From Clostridia bacterium (GTDB taxonomy: Bacteria > Bacillota > Clostridia > TANB77 > CAG-508): 17,483 bases of DNA. Location of the stretch: assembly GCA_900753245.1 (NCBI GenBank), contig CAADYJ010000040.1, positions 1 through 17,483 of the forward strand, read 5' to 3'. Numbering within the stretch: position 1 is the stretch's first letter; the number at the start of each line of letters is the position of its first letter. Below, in pieces: positions 1 to 7,232 of this stretch. Below the pieces are notes generated by a model that was not told the origin of the DNA, did no database searches, and saw only the letters and a program-made list of their open reading frames with translations. A program made the position numbers and the translations under genes.

Positions 1-32
1 CCGTTTTAGTTTATATAGCTAAACTAAAACGG
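1..32. repeat. Perfect 13-bp inverted repeat downstream of fba
   Basis: Positions 1-13 and 20-32 are exact reverse complements around a 6-nt loop, and the stem is closed by two C-G/G-C pairs. On the minus strand this lies just after the fba stop, where an intrinsic terminator would be expected. The T-tract that would confirm it falls outside the window. The neighbouring minus-strand sequence GGGACGGG (33-40) could instead belong to a dispersed repeat. Terminator and repeat end cannot be separated from this window. Confidence 0.6.
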
Positions 33-55
33 CCCGTCCCTATTAGTTTATTAAA

Positions 56-985
56 TTAGATTCTATTAGCTGAACCAAATACGTCTTTCATTTTGTGAGA
101 AACTGTATTTTTTACTTCTTCTCTTGCTGGAGTTAAATATTTTCTTGGATCAAATGCTGCTGGTTCTTCTACAAATACTTTTCTTATTTGTGCTGTCATA
201 GCTAATCTTAAGTCTGTATCTACATTTATTTTAGAAACTCCTTTTAAGCTTGCTTCATGTAATATTTCATCTGGTACCCCTTTTGCTCCTGGTATATCTC
301 CCCCATATTTATTACACATTTCTACAAGTTCTGGTATAACTGTTGATGCTCCATGTAATACTATTGGAGTATTTGGTATTAATTCTTTTACTTTTGCAAG
401 TATGTCAAATCTTAGTCTTGCTTCTCCTTTGAATTTGTAAGCACCATGGCTTGTTCCTATAGCTATTGCTAAAGAGTCGCATCCTGTTCTTTCTACAAAT
501 TCTTTTGCTTGCTCTGGGTCTGTATACATAGCATCATCTGCTGCTACATTTACATCATCTTCTATTCCTGCTAATTTTCCAAGTTCTGCTTCTACTACTA
601 CTCCATGAGCGTGTGCATAATCTACAACTTCTTTTGTAAGTCTTACATTTTCTTCAAAATCATATTTTGAGCCATCGAACATTACTGATGTAAATCCTGC
701 ATCTACGCACATTTTACAAGTTTCGAAATCTGGTCCATGGTCTAAATGAAGTGCTACTGGAACTTCTGGATGTTCCTCTATAGCTGCTTCTACCATTTTC
801 TTTAAATATCCTATTCTTGCATATTTTATTGCACTAGATGATGCTTGTAAAACAACTGGTGATTTGTTCTCTGCTGCTGCATCCATTATTCCTTGAATTA
901 TCTCCATATTGTTTACGTTAAATGCACCAATTGCAAAATGCTCTTCCATTGATTTTTTAAACATTTCTTTTGTTGTAACTAACAT
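56..985 (-). CDS. fba: Class II fructose-1,6-bisphosphate aldolase
   Basis: The product is 309 aa, the usual length for clostridial class II aldolases. It reversibly cleaves fructose 1,6-bisphosphate to dihydroxyacetone phosphate and glyceraldehyde 3-phosphate in the cytoplasm (glycolysis and gluconeogenesis). Family motifs are in order. LHLDHG (about 79-84) supplies the catalytic Asp82 and zinc ligand His83. EAELG (132-136) follows. GTSHGAYKF supplies His180 and LHGAS supplies His211, both zinc ligands. NVDTD (254-258) binds phosphate. The start is set by an AAGGAGG ribosome binding site just upstream of the ATG, and a TTGACT-17-TATAAT promoter precedes it. The upstream minus-strand gene ends in a terminator, so fba is probably transcribed alone. 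Nothing unusual is seen in the protein. Confidence 0.97.
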   Translation of the reverse strand: MLVTTKEMFKKSMEEHFAIGAFNVNNMEIIQGIMDAAAENKSPVVLQASSSAIKYARIGYLKKMVEAAIEEHPEVPVALHLDHGPDFETCKMCVDAGFTSVMFDGSKYDFEENVRLTKEVVDYAHAHGVVVEAELGKLAGIEDDVNVAADDAMYTDPEQAKEFVERTGCDSLAIAIGTSHGAYKFKGEARLRFDILAKVKELIPNTPIVLHGASTVIPELVEMCNKYGGDIPGAKGVPDEILHEASLKGVSKINVDTDLRLAMTAQIRKVFVEEPAAFDPRKYLTPAREEVKNTVSHKMKDVFGSANRI

Positions 986-1026
986 ATATATTTCCTCCTT
1001 GTTACTTTATTATTTCTTCTTTTGGT

Positions 1027-1055
1027 ATTATATATTTATAATTTTTATAAGTCAA
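1027..1055 (-). promoter_or_regulatory. Promoter of fba
   Basis: On the minus strand, TTGACT (1050-1055), a 17-nt spacer and TATAAT (1027-1032) form a near-consensus housekeeping promoter about 40 nt before the aldolase start. It lies between the terminator of the upstream gene and the fba ribosome binding site. Confidence 0.85.
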
Positions 1056-1075
1056 CAAAATTTTAAACTTTGCAA

Positions 1076-1110
1076 ATATAAAAAATGGATACAGTATTAA
1101 CTGTACCCAT
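1076..1110 (-). terminator. Intrinsic terminator of the AAA-M41 gene
   Basis: On the minus strand an 11-bp stem (1100-1110 with 1085-1095, one G-U wobble, 4-nt loop) is followed by a run of U residues (1085 down to about 1076). It lies just after the stop at 1122 and separates this gene from fba. Confidence 0.85.
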
Positions 1111-1121
1111 TAGAAGAAAAA

Positions 1122-2738
1122 TTAATTTTTGCTTTCTTCAAATTCTTTACAAATTTGTTCCAGCTCATCTCCTGTAAGAATTTCTTCTTCAAGAAGTTTT
1201 GTTGAAATTGTTTCGAGTAATTCTTTGTTCTTGCTTATAATCTCTTCAGCAAGCTCTGTAGCTTCATTTATTATGCTCTGAATTTCTTTGTCAAGACTAT
1301 CTTTCTTCTTATCAGAAATAAGATAATCTCTTATTCTTCCCTCGCCGGTTATATATGACCGATTCTGATTAGTTTCATTTTCTGAAAATCCATAGTACAT
1401 AATCATATTTCTTGCTAATTGATTTGCACTATTTAAATCAGAACTTGCTCCTGTAGAAATTTTACCTGTAAGCATCTTTTCTCCTATTCTTCCTCCTAAG
1501 TATATAGCAATTTGGTCTATAAAATACTCTCTTGAATAATTTAATGTTTTTCCTAATATTCTATATGGCCAATTTACTCCTAAGAAATTCATCATTGGAA
1601 GAATTGAAACAAAGGCAATTTTCTCGTCCTCTACGTTTAAGCATTTTTGAGAAACAATGTAGTGTCCTGTTTCGTGATAAGCTATCATTTTCTTTTCATC
1701 TTCACTTGTATTATTATACAATTTAAGATACGTGTTATAGCAACTTAAAAAGGATTGCTTATCTACATATTTTTTTCCCTTTCTTCTTGTTTCAAGAAAT
1801 GCCTTTTCAAATATGCTAATTACATTTCCTGGATTACAAGAAGGTGATTCAGAAAGACAAGAAGTATATATACCAAATTTAATTACATTGTCTTCTATAT
1901 TGACTTTATACTTCTTCTTAAATACTTCAATATGACTTTCCAACATTGGCTGCAATTCTTCAAGTTCTGGCTCTTCAACGTAAACTTCATTCAAATACTT
2001 TGAAATACCACTATCTCCTGAAAAATAGTCATTATAATCTTCAATGCTACATGTTGTAATAAATGGGATTTTGTAGTTAATAATAATTGCATATAACATT
2101 CGTATAAGCCAATAGTCTGTTTTCATGTAAAGTGCTTTATCCACATAAAGAACAATTTCCTTTTTATGTTTAACTATAAAATTAAACATTCTTTTTACTT
2201 TTCTTTCTGCAATAAAGTCTTTATCTATCTTCACTATTTTTTCCGGATTAAACATCAATACCCTTTTATTGAAGAATTCTTTTGGACATTCATTGGTTGC
2301 AATTTGTCTTATTATTTCAGTTGCAAGTGCTGTCTTACCAACATCCGTATCTCCGATTAAAAATGCATTGTTTCTTGTCTTTTGAGATAAATAAAACCAT
2401 ATCTTTTCTATTTCATTATCTCTGCCTACTACTGTAGGTGCTACTTGTTGTTTTTTAGCAAGGTTTTGAGTACTATCTGTTAAATAATTACTTAAACTAT
2501 TTGGTACAAGATTTACCATAAGCTCTGCAGTTTTAATTAATAACTGTATTACTTTCATTTTCATCGGAACATTTAAGCCACCATCTTCTGTTTCAAACCG
2601 AAGATTTATGTCTTCTGCATCTTTTCCTAACTTTGCTTCTTTTATAACCTGTTTTAATTCGTCTGCTGCAATTTCAATATTTTGCTCTTTTTCTTCGCTT
2701 TTAATTGTAAGCGAAATATAGCCTTTCTTTTTCTTCAT
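1122..2738 (-). CDS. ClpA/B-like AAA module fused to an M41 (FtsH-type) zinc peptidase
   Basis: The product is 538 aa with three parts. Residues 1-100 match no family I recognise. Residues about 101-315 follow the first AAA domain of ClpA/ClpB: VVGRDNEIEK (103-112), Walker A GDTDVGKT (129-136), Walker B VLYVD (196-200), and a sensor-like ITTCS segment. Residues about 345-538 are an M41 peptidase: HETGH (355-359, zinc ligands and catalytic Glu), LGGRIGE, and STGASSDL with the probable third zinc ligand Asp434. The AAA part looks damaged. The glutamate after Walker B is Lys201, and the arginine-finger region of ClpB is SKYLN (246-250) with no arginine. There is no transmembrane segment, unlike FtsH. 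It is therefore probably a soluble zinc protease whose ATPase binds nucleotide but may not hydrolyse it, which is inference. An AAGGAGG site 8 nt before the ATG sets the start. Confidence 0.88.
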   Translation of the reverse strand: MKKKKGYISLTIKSEEKEQNIEIAADELKQVIKEAKLGKDAEDINLRFETEDGGLNVPMKMKVIQLLIKTAELMVNLVPNSLSNYLTDSTQNLAKKQQVAPTVVGRDNEIEKIWFYLSQKTRNNAFLIGDTDVGKTALATEIIRQIATNECPKEFFNKRVLMFNPEKIVKIDKDFIAERKVKRMFNFIVKHKKEIVLYVDKALYMKTDYWLIRMLYAIIINYKIPFITTCSIEDYNDYFSGDSGISKYLNEVYVEEPELEELQPMLESHIEVFKKKYKVNIEDNVIKFGIYTSCLSESPSCNPGNVISIFEKAFLETRRKGKKYVDKQSFLSCYNTYLKLYNNTSEDEKKMIAYHETGHYIVSQKCLNVEDEKIAFVSILPMMNFLGVNWPYRILGKTLNYSREYFIDQIAIYLGGRIGEKMLTGKISTGASSDLNSANQLARNMIMYYGFSENETNQNRSYITGEGRIRDYLISDKKKDSLDKEIQSIINEATELAEEIISKNKELLETISTKLLEEEILTGDELEQICKEFEESKN

Positions 2739-2833
2739 AATTACTACCTCCTTAAATATTGTTTTTTATTTTCATCATGTTTTTTGTAGTATTTATAAAA
2801 TTAATTTTTTCTCCTTTCAATTTTTATGTAAAT

Positions 2834-2862
2834 ATATTATCACATTGCATTATATATTTCAA
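2834..2862 (-). promoter_or_regulatory. Promoter of the AAA-M41 gene
   Basis: On the minus strand, TTGAAA (2857-2862), a 17-nt spacer and TAATAT (2834-2839) are present, with TGA directly before the -10 box forming an extended -10. It lies about 95 nt before the start, giving an untranslated leader of roughly 85-90 nt. Confidence 0.7.
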
Positions 2863-2880
2863 CATTTTTTTACATTTTTA

Positions 2881-2909
2881 TTGATTTTATGTTTATTTGA
2901 TGTTAAAAT
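2881..2909 (+). promoter_or_regulatory. Likely promoter of the beta-CASP nuclease gene
   Basis: TTGATT (2881-2886), a 17-nt spacer and TAAAAT (2904-2909) lie 67 nt before the ATG at 2977. It is divergent from the AAA-M41 promoter, with the two -35 boxes less than 20 nt apart. Both boxes deviate from consensus, so the call is moderate. Confidence 0.5.
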
Positions 2910-2928
2910 AATTATGTAACTTATGTAA

Positions 2929-2938
2929 TGCATATGCA
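2929..2938. repeat. 10-bp perfect palindrome near a transcription start
   Basis: TGCATATGCA is its own reverse complement and lies about 20 nt after the proposed -10 box of the plus-strand nuclease gene. A one-mismatch copy, TACATATGCA, occurs at 17032-17041, directly after the -10 box of the glycosyltransferase promoter. It could be an operator. Chance is also plausible in DNA this AT-rich. Confidence 0.35.
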
Positions 2939-2976
2939 AACTAAAAATTTTTAATTGCAGGAAGGAGATTTACATC

Positions 2977-4404
2977 ATGGGAAAAACACAAGGACTTTAT
3001 ATGGATATAATGGCATTACACAAAGAAGTAACAGGATCTTGCATTTTGGTAATTATTAAATTTCCAAATGGCACTACAAAGAAAATAATTGTAGATTGTG
3101 GACTTTTTCAGGAATCTGAATATTCGGAATTTAATAAGGTTTTACCTTTCAATGCAGATGAGATTGATCACGTGCTTGTCACTCATAATCATGTTGACCA
3201 TACTGGACGGTTACCTTTACTTATAAACAAAGGTTATAGAGGTGATATTCATATGTCTTATACTACTTCTAAATTAATTTCATATGCTTTAGAAGATAGT
3301 TATAAGGTACTAAAGAATAGAGCAAAAATGCTTAATGAATCACCTCTTTACAATGATTCTGATGTAGAAGAAACATTAAAGCATGTAAAAGGTCATCCTT
3401 ACGAAGAAACTTTTGATTTAGATGATAATATAAAAGTTACTCTTTTTATGAATGGTCATTTACCTGGTGCAGTTTCTATTCTAATGCAAGTTAAATATCA
3501 TGAATATGGAAGTTATTATCAAGACATAAATGTTTTGTTTACTGGTGATTATAATAACAAAAATTTATTCTTTGATGTACCACCAATTCCAAAATGGGTT
3601 CATCAGCTTCCTATAACCATTGTCCAAGAATCTACCTATGGAGATATGGACTCTACTGATATTGATTTTGTGTTTGAAAATAATGTTTTATCTGCATTAT
3701 CTAAAGGCAAAGAAGTAGTTATTCCAGTATTTTCTCTTGGTCGTTCTCAGGAATTGATGTACATTCTTAAAACCTGGCAAGAAGAAGGTAAATTAGACAA
3801 AAACATTCCTATTTACCTTGATGGGAAACTTGCTCGTCGGTACACTTCTTTATATTTAAAAGACGGTCTCGACAACAAGGAAGAATGTAAAGATTTTTCA
3901 CCTGAAAACTTCTATCCTGTGACTGATTGTGAAATGAGAAATCAAATTATGAATGATGGTGAATGTAAGATAATCCTTACAACTTCTGGTATGGGATCTT
4001 ACGGACCTGCACAGGTTTATTTGCCAACATACTTAAGAAAATCGAATGCTTTAATTCATTTCACTGGTTATTGTGCTGAAAACACATTAGGAAGAAGATT
4101 ATTTGAATGTGCACTTGAAGATAATGTTGATATAGCTGGACTAAAAGTAAAAAAGAAAGCAGATGTACAGTTTACTTCTGAATTTTCTGCACACGCAAAA
4201 GCTGATGAATTAATTGACTTCTTAAGACCTTTTGAAAATATCAACTTGCTTCTAGTAAATCACGGTAATACAGAGAAAAAAGAAACTTATGCTAATCGTG
4301 TTATAGATGAGGTTGATCCAAAAAACGTTGGCATTTTAGGAAGGGATTACTTCTTCAGAATTAATGGTTACGGACTTGAAAAAACATTTACTACAAAATT
4401 TTAA
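2977..4404 (+). CDS. Beta-CASP metallo-beta-lactamase-fold RNase
   Basis: The product is 475 aa with the full set of metallo-beta-lactamase and beta-CASP motifs. These are THNHVDH (69-75, two-zinc site), GHLPGA with His161 (motif 3), TGDYN with Asp191 (motif 4), a Glu218-Ser-Thr segment (motif A), SAHA with His406 (motif B) and NHG with His429 (motif C). PVFSLGRSQEL (251-261) and TTSGMGSYGPA (335-345) are typical of the beta-CASP region. Family members (CPSF73/Ysh1-like) are RNA endo- or exonucleases, so cytoplasmic RNA processing or decay is the likely role. No KH domain is seen, unlike archaeal CPSF proteins, and it is shorter than RNase J. Ribosome binding site AAGGAG lies 9 nt before the ATG. 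It is the only plus-strand gene here, divergent from the AAA-M41 gene, and ends at a strong terminator. Confidence 0.92.
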   Translation: MGKTQGLYMDIMALHKEVTGSCILVIIKFPNGTTKKIIVDCGLFQESEYSEFNKVLPFNADEIDHVLVTHNHVDHTGRLPLLINKGYRGDIHMSYTTSKLISYALEDSYKVLKNRAKMLNESPLYNDSDVEETLKHVKGHPYEETFDLDDNIKVTLFMNGHLPGAVSILMQVKYHEYGSYYQDINVLFTGDYNNKNLFFDVPPIPKWVHQLPITIVQESTYGDMDSTDIDFVFENNVLSALSKGKEVVIPVFSLGRSQELMYILKTWQEEGKLDKNIPIYLDGKLARRYTSLYLKDGLDNKEECKDFSPENFYPVTDCEMRNQIMNDGECKIILTTSGMGSYGPAQVYLPTYLRKSNALIHFTGYCAENTLGRRLFECALEDNVDIAGLKVKKKADVQFTSEFSAHAKADELIDFLRPFENINLLLVNHGNTEKKETYANRVIDEVDPKNVGILGRDYFFRINGYGLEKTFTTKF

Positions 4405-4426
4405 CAACTAAATATATCCATACTTT

Positions 4427-4465
4427 AACCCCGCTAGATTAATTATCTAGCGGGGTTTCTTTTTA
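4427..4465 (+). terminator. Intrinsic terminator of the beta-CASP gene
   Basis: A perfect 11-bp GC-containing stem (CCCCGCTAGAT, 4429-4439, with 4445-4455) around loop TAATT is extended by two A-U pairs and followed by a T-rich tail from 4456. The opposite strand lacks a good U-tract next to the stem, so it mainly serves the plus strand. Confidence 0.92.
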
Positions 4466-4624
4466 TTTGTTTTTATAACTACTACACATAGATTCATCTG
4501 GTGTGCATGTATTACAATCTTGAGTTGGAGTAACAATAATTTGTTCCAACGCACATTCTTGTTCTCCAGTTTTATTATACTTACAGCTTGTTACTGTACA
4601 ATTAATTTTTTGATTTTTTCCCAT
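4463..4624 (-). CDS. DUF1540 six-cysteine mini-protein
   Basis: This 53-residue frame begins MGKNQKINCTVTSCKYN. It contains six cysteines at 9, 14, 24, 37, 40 and 47, in the pattern I-x-C-x-V-x-x-C-x-Y-N, a later C-A-L-x-x-I-x-V, and a C-x-x-C pair. This is the layout of DUF1540 domains, which are common in spore-forming and other clostridia, have no firmly assigned function, and are thought to bind metal. GGAAGAG lies about 8 nt before the ATG as ribosome binding site. Only a weak TTGCTT...TATAAA pair is seen upstream. The gene is convergent with the beta-CASP gene, and its stop lies within that gene's terminator tail. Translation was done by hand. Confidence 0.85.
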   Translation of the reverse strand: MGKNQKINCTVTSCKYNKTGEQECALEQIIVTPTQDCNTCTPDESMCSSYKNK

Positions 4625-4691
4625 ACTAACTCTTCCTTTCTTTTATTTATATAATTAGTATGTTCAAAAAAGCAAAAATTATAATTTGTAA

Positions 4692-6407
4692 TTAGTCTTG
4701 TTTTAACTTTAAATATCCTAATTCTTCCCATGAATTGTATGCTAAATTAACTCTAAATAATAATTTTGGTTTTGCTCCTGCTCTATTTTTATCAACTACA
4801 CAAGCATAATATCTAACATCAGGATCTTTAACATTTTCAATTTCAAAAAATTTTGTATCAACTTCTTCTAAAGAATATTCATAATCTTTTAAATTTTCTC
4901 TATTTATTTGTTTAATTAAACATAATGTATCTAGAACTTCTTTAACTGTTCTACTTACTGCCAAATCATTAACATTTAAATTAATTGGTTGCGTTGCACT
5001 TTCTGCTAATTGAAGTGTAGAGCAAATGAATATATTAAAGTTTTGTGCTAAGTTTGAAAGTATTGTTGCAGTCTTCTTTAATTCTTCTCCTACTCCTATA
5101 TTTGCTGTATCTGTTTTTAATGTATCATAAAATACGTATTCTATTTTTTCTTTATAATAATAATTCATTATTACTTTTCTAATTTCGTCATTTGTATGAT
5201 CTGTGATATTAATAAAGTATATAGAATTGTTTATTTCTTTATTTACCCAATCTGTAACAGCTATAGTTTTATTAAATTCTGTTGATATTTCTGAAAGCCT
5301 TTTAGCAAACTGACTTTGAGTTTCCTTTTCTTTTCTTACAACAAATCCATCTTCATCTACTTCTACTTTTTTAGGATCATCTGGTCTAAATTTAAATTCA
5401 AGCAATTCTCCTTCTGTTTTCGAAATTTTTTGACCATGTAGTTTTTGTATTTCTGGATTATTTAAAATTGTTGTAATTAAACAAAGTCTCATTTTTTCTT
5501 CTGACATTTCATTTGAAATTATTAGTACTTTCTTTTTATGTACAAATGCTGTATATGCTGCAACTTGTATTGTAAATCTACTTTTACCAGTATTTGATGG
5601 CATAGCAAATGCCATAGTTTCACCTTTTCTTATTCCTTTAAATACACTAGTCAAAATTGGAAATGGTAAGTCTAAACCATTTGTTAAATTGTTATCTCCT
5701 AATTTTAAGAATGCAGAAAGCCCTTTATTTAATATTGCTCTTTTAAATTTTTCTGTATCATTTACTTGCTTAATAGCACTTATTACTTCTTCTGGTGACA
5801 TTTCAGAGTATAGTTTGTAATCTATTATTTCTACAATTTTTTCTTGTATTTCTTTTATTGGCATTTCTAAGTAATTTTTTCTTAAAATGAAAAGTTTTTT
5901 CAACTCTATATAAATGTCTTCCATTTGGTAATCTGATTCTGCCATTTCTCTTTTCAAACTCATTTTTAATTTATAAGATTCTTCTGTTTCTTTTGGAAAG
6001 TTAAATCCTTCTTTTGCTACTTCAGATGCATAATCACCTGCATCTGTAAATAAAACACTTTTATATAAATTTAGTATATCCGGATTTTCAAACATACATT
6101 CCTTAAAAGGAAAATAAAATTTCACTATTTGTTTTGGATCGTTTATTAAAAGTCCTATATAGATTTCTTCTAAATCTGGATCACTTAATTTTTCAGGATA
6201 TACTGAACTTTTGTCTTCTTCTTCCATTTGAGCTTCTTGTTCTTTTTCCACTTTTTCTAATTGTAATTCTCTAAGTTTTTCAACTGCAGTTTGAAAATCT
6301 CCATTTAATAAACAGTCTTTAATTTCTTCAATTACTTGTTCATTTTCTGGTGTAACTGGTATGCTATTTAATAAATCATAAATTTTTTTAATATTTTCAT
6401 TTCCCAT
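4692..6407 (-). CDS. Divergent DnaB-like (RecA-fold) helicase/ATPase
   Basis: The product is 571 aa. Residues about 76-140 resemble the DnaB N-terminal domain, preceded by an acidic, Glu-rich stretch (50-66). Residues about 246-565 form a DnaB-type RecA core: Walker A PSNTGKS (270-276), the catalytic-glutamate motif SNEMSEEKM with Glu300, Walker B YVFYD ending at Asp428, STLQLAES with Gln466, and a DKNRAG segment (539-544) matching the DnaB arginine-finger motif. Glu300 to Asp428 spans 128 residues, against about 80 in canonical DnaB, so a charged insertion (around 325-375) is present. The expected role is ATP-driven translocation on single-stranded DNA. It is probably not the main replicative helicase, because it lacks replication neighbours and diverges strongly. 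It lies 27 nt after the peroxiredoxin gene, with AGGAG before the ATG. Confidence 0.82.
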   Translation of the reverse strand: MGNENIKKIYDLLNSIPVTPENEQVIEEIKDCLLNGDFQTAVEKLRELQLEKVEKEQEAQMEEEDKSSVYPEKLSDPDLEEIYIGLLINDPKQIVKFYFPFKECMFENPDILNLYKSVLFTDAGDYASEVAKEGFNFPKETEESYKLKMSLKREMAESDYQMEDIYIELKKLFILRKNYLEMPIKEIQEKIVEIIDYKLYSEMSPEEVISAIKQVNDTEKFKRAILNKGLSAFLKLGDNNLTNGLDLPFPILTSVFKGIRKGETMAFAMPSNTGKSRFTIQVAAYTAFVHKKKVLIISNEMSEEKMRLCLITTILNNPEIQKLHGQKISKTEGELLEFKFRPDDPKKVEVDEDGFVVRKEKETQSQFAKRLSEISTEFNKTIAVTDWVNKEINNSIYFINITDHTNDEIRKVIMNYYYKEKIEYVFYDTLKTDTANIGVGEELKKTATILSNLAQNFNIFICSTLQLAESATQPINLNVNDLAVSRTVKEVLDTLCLIKQINRENLKDYEYSLEEVDTKFFEIENVKDPDVRYYACVVDKNRAGAKPKLLFRVNLAYNSWEELGYLKLKQD

Positions 6408-6434
6408 TTTTTATTTTTCTCCTATGTTTTTTTA

Positions 6435-7175
6435 TCATTTTATTTCTTTTTGTTCATTTTGTAAAGTATTTGTTTCTATTTTTCTTTCACATTTTTCTTC
6501 TGAAGCATTAATGCATTTTTGTGGTTCTTTAAAACTTAAATACCAATTCATTCCATTTTTATTTTTTGCAATTTCCATATTTCTTTCTTCCAATCCTGAA
6601 AAAGTAGTTGGAGAAGGAACTATAATTAGTTCACATGGTACCCAATTTGCTGATGTTGAGCCTTTGCTTGCATCTGACGTTTGAAGTGCCTCTATACATC
6701 TTAAAATTTCTGGTATGCATCTTCCTATATTTAATGGATAAACTAAAATTAATCTAACTATTCCTTGTTCGTCTATAATAAATACATTTCTTACAGTTTG
6801 AGTAGTACTTATATCATTTGATATCATTCCATATTTTCTAGCTATTTCACCACTTCTATCTGCTATAATTGGAAAAGGTATTCGTATTCCTGTTTTGCAA
6901 TATATATCATATGCCCATGCCAAATGTGAAGGATTACTATCTATACTTAATCCTATTAAACAAGTATTTAGTTTTTCAAAGTATGTATTTGCTTTAGAAA
7001 ATGCAATCATTTCTGTAGTGCATACGGGGGTAAAGTCTCCTGGGTGAGAAAATAGCACTACCCACTTTCCTCTATATTGGTTTAAATTTATTTTGCCCAT
7101 AGTTGTATCTGCTTCAAAGTCTGGTGCTTGCATTCCTATTTTTACATTTCCGTTCATCATTATTTCATAATCCAT
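6435..7175 (-). CDS. Peroxiredoxin (AhpC/TSA family, Prx6-like) with Cys-containing tail
   Basis: The product is 246 aa and probably reduces hydrogen peroxide and organic peroxides in the cytoplasm. The signature PGDFTPVC (45-52) gives the peroxidatic Cys52 with Pro45 and Thr49, and Arg129 (TVRN) fits the conserved active-site arginine. The length and the long region after about 165 fit the Prx6-type subfamily rather than short AhpC. Further cysteines lie at 72, 93, 153, 160, 181, 221 and 229, so a C-terminal cysteine could act as resolving residue. This is inference. The last 25 residues are charged and Lys/Glu-rich. An AGAGGAG ribosome binding site lies 10 nt before the chosen ATG; Met6 and Met7 are alternatives. 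It sits between an acyltransferase and a DnaB-like gene with no obvious promoter of its own. Confidence 0.92.
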   Translation of the reverse strand: MDYEIMMNGNVKIGMQAPDFEADTTMGKINLNQYRGKWVVLFSHPGDFTPVCTTEMIAFSKANTYFEKLNTCLIGLSIDSNPSHLAWAYDIYCKTGIRIPFPIIADRSGEIARKYGMISNDISTTQTVRNVFIIDEQGIVRLILVYPLNIGRCIPEILRCIEALQTSDASKGSTSANWVPCELIIVPSPTTFSGLEERNMEIAKNKNGMNWYLSFKEPQKCINASEEKCERKIETNTLQNEQKEIK

Positions 7176-7190
7176 AATAAAAAGACTCCT

Positions 7191-7215
7191 CTCATATTTT
7201 TTTATATAATATGAG
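7191..7215. repeat. Inverted repeat overlapping the peroxiredoxin ribosome binding site
   Basis: CTCATATT (7191-7198) and AATATGAG (7208-7215) are reverse complements around a 9-nt loop. In the minus-strand transcript, one arm overlaps the Shine-Dalgarno region (7186-7192) of the peroxiredoxin gene. It could lower translation as an RNA hairpin or act as a DNA operator. It does not match the PerR box well, and the stem is A-U rich and weak. Confidence 0.4.
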
Positions 7216-7232
7216 AAAGAGTTTGTTTTTTG

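Noticed and set aside
986..1075. Riboswitch or attenuator upstream of fba
   Set aside because: Only a promoter and a ribosome binding site are seen; the single hairpin (1085-1110) belongs to the upstream gene's terminator.
909..1100. Plus-strand open frames opposite minus-strand genes (also near 1532, 2166, 6424, 8034, 8565, 9008, 10285, 12103, 13679, 14321, 14661, 15019 and 17176)
   Set aside because: They lie opposite well-supported genes, show low-complexity Phe/Leu/Ser/Tyr-rich translations, and have no convincing ribosome binding sites or family motifs.
1122..2738. Calling this gene FtsH
   Set aside because: Only the peptidase half is FtsH-like; the ATPase half follows ClpA/ClpB and there is no transmembrane region.
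2739..2830. Leader peptide in front of the AAA-M41 gene starting at an ATT after AAAGGAG
   Set aside because: ATT starts are very rare, the in-frame ATG codons lack a ribosome binding site, and the peptide has no recognisable feature.
4427..4465. Bidirectional terminator also serving the DUF1540 gene
   Set aside because: On the minus strand the stem is followed by TTAAAGTATGG without a real U-run, so termination there would be weak.
7191..7215. PerR box controlling the peroxiredoxin
   Set aside because: The repeat has a 9-nt spacer and does not fit the TTATAAT-n-ATTATAA pattern.
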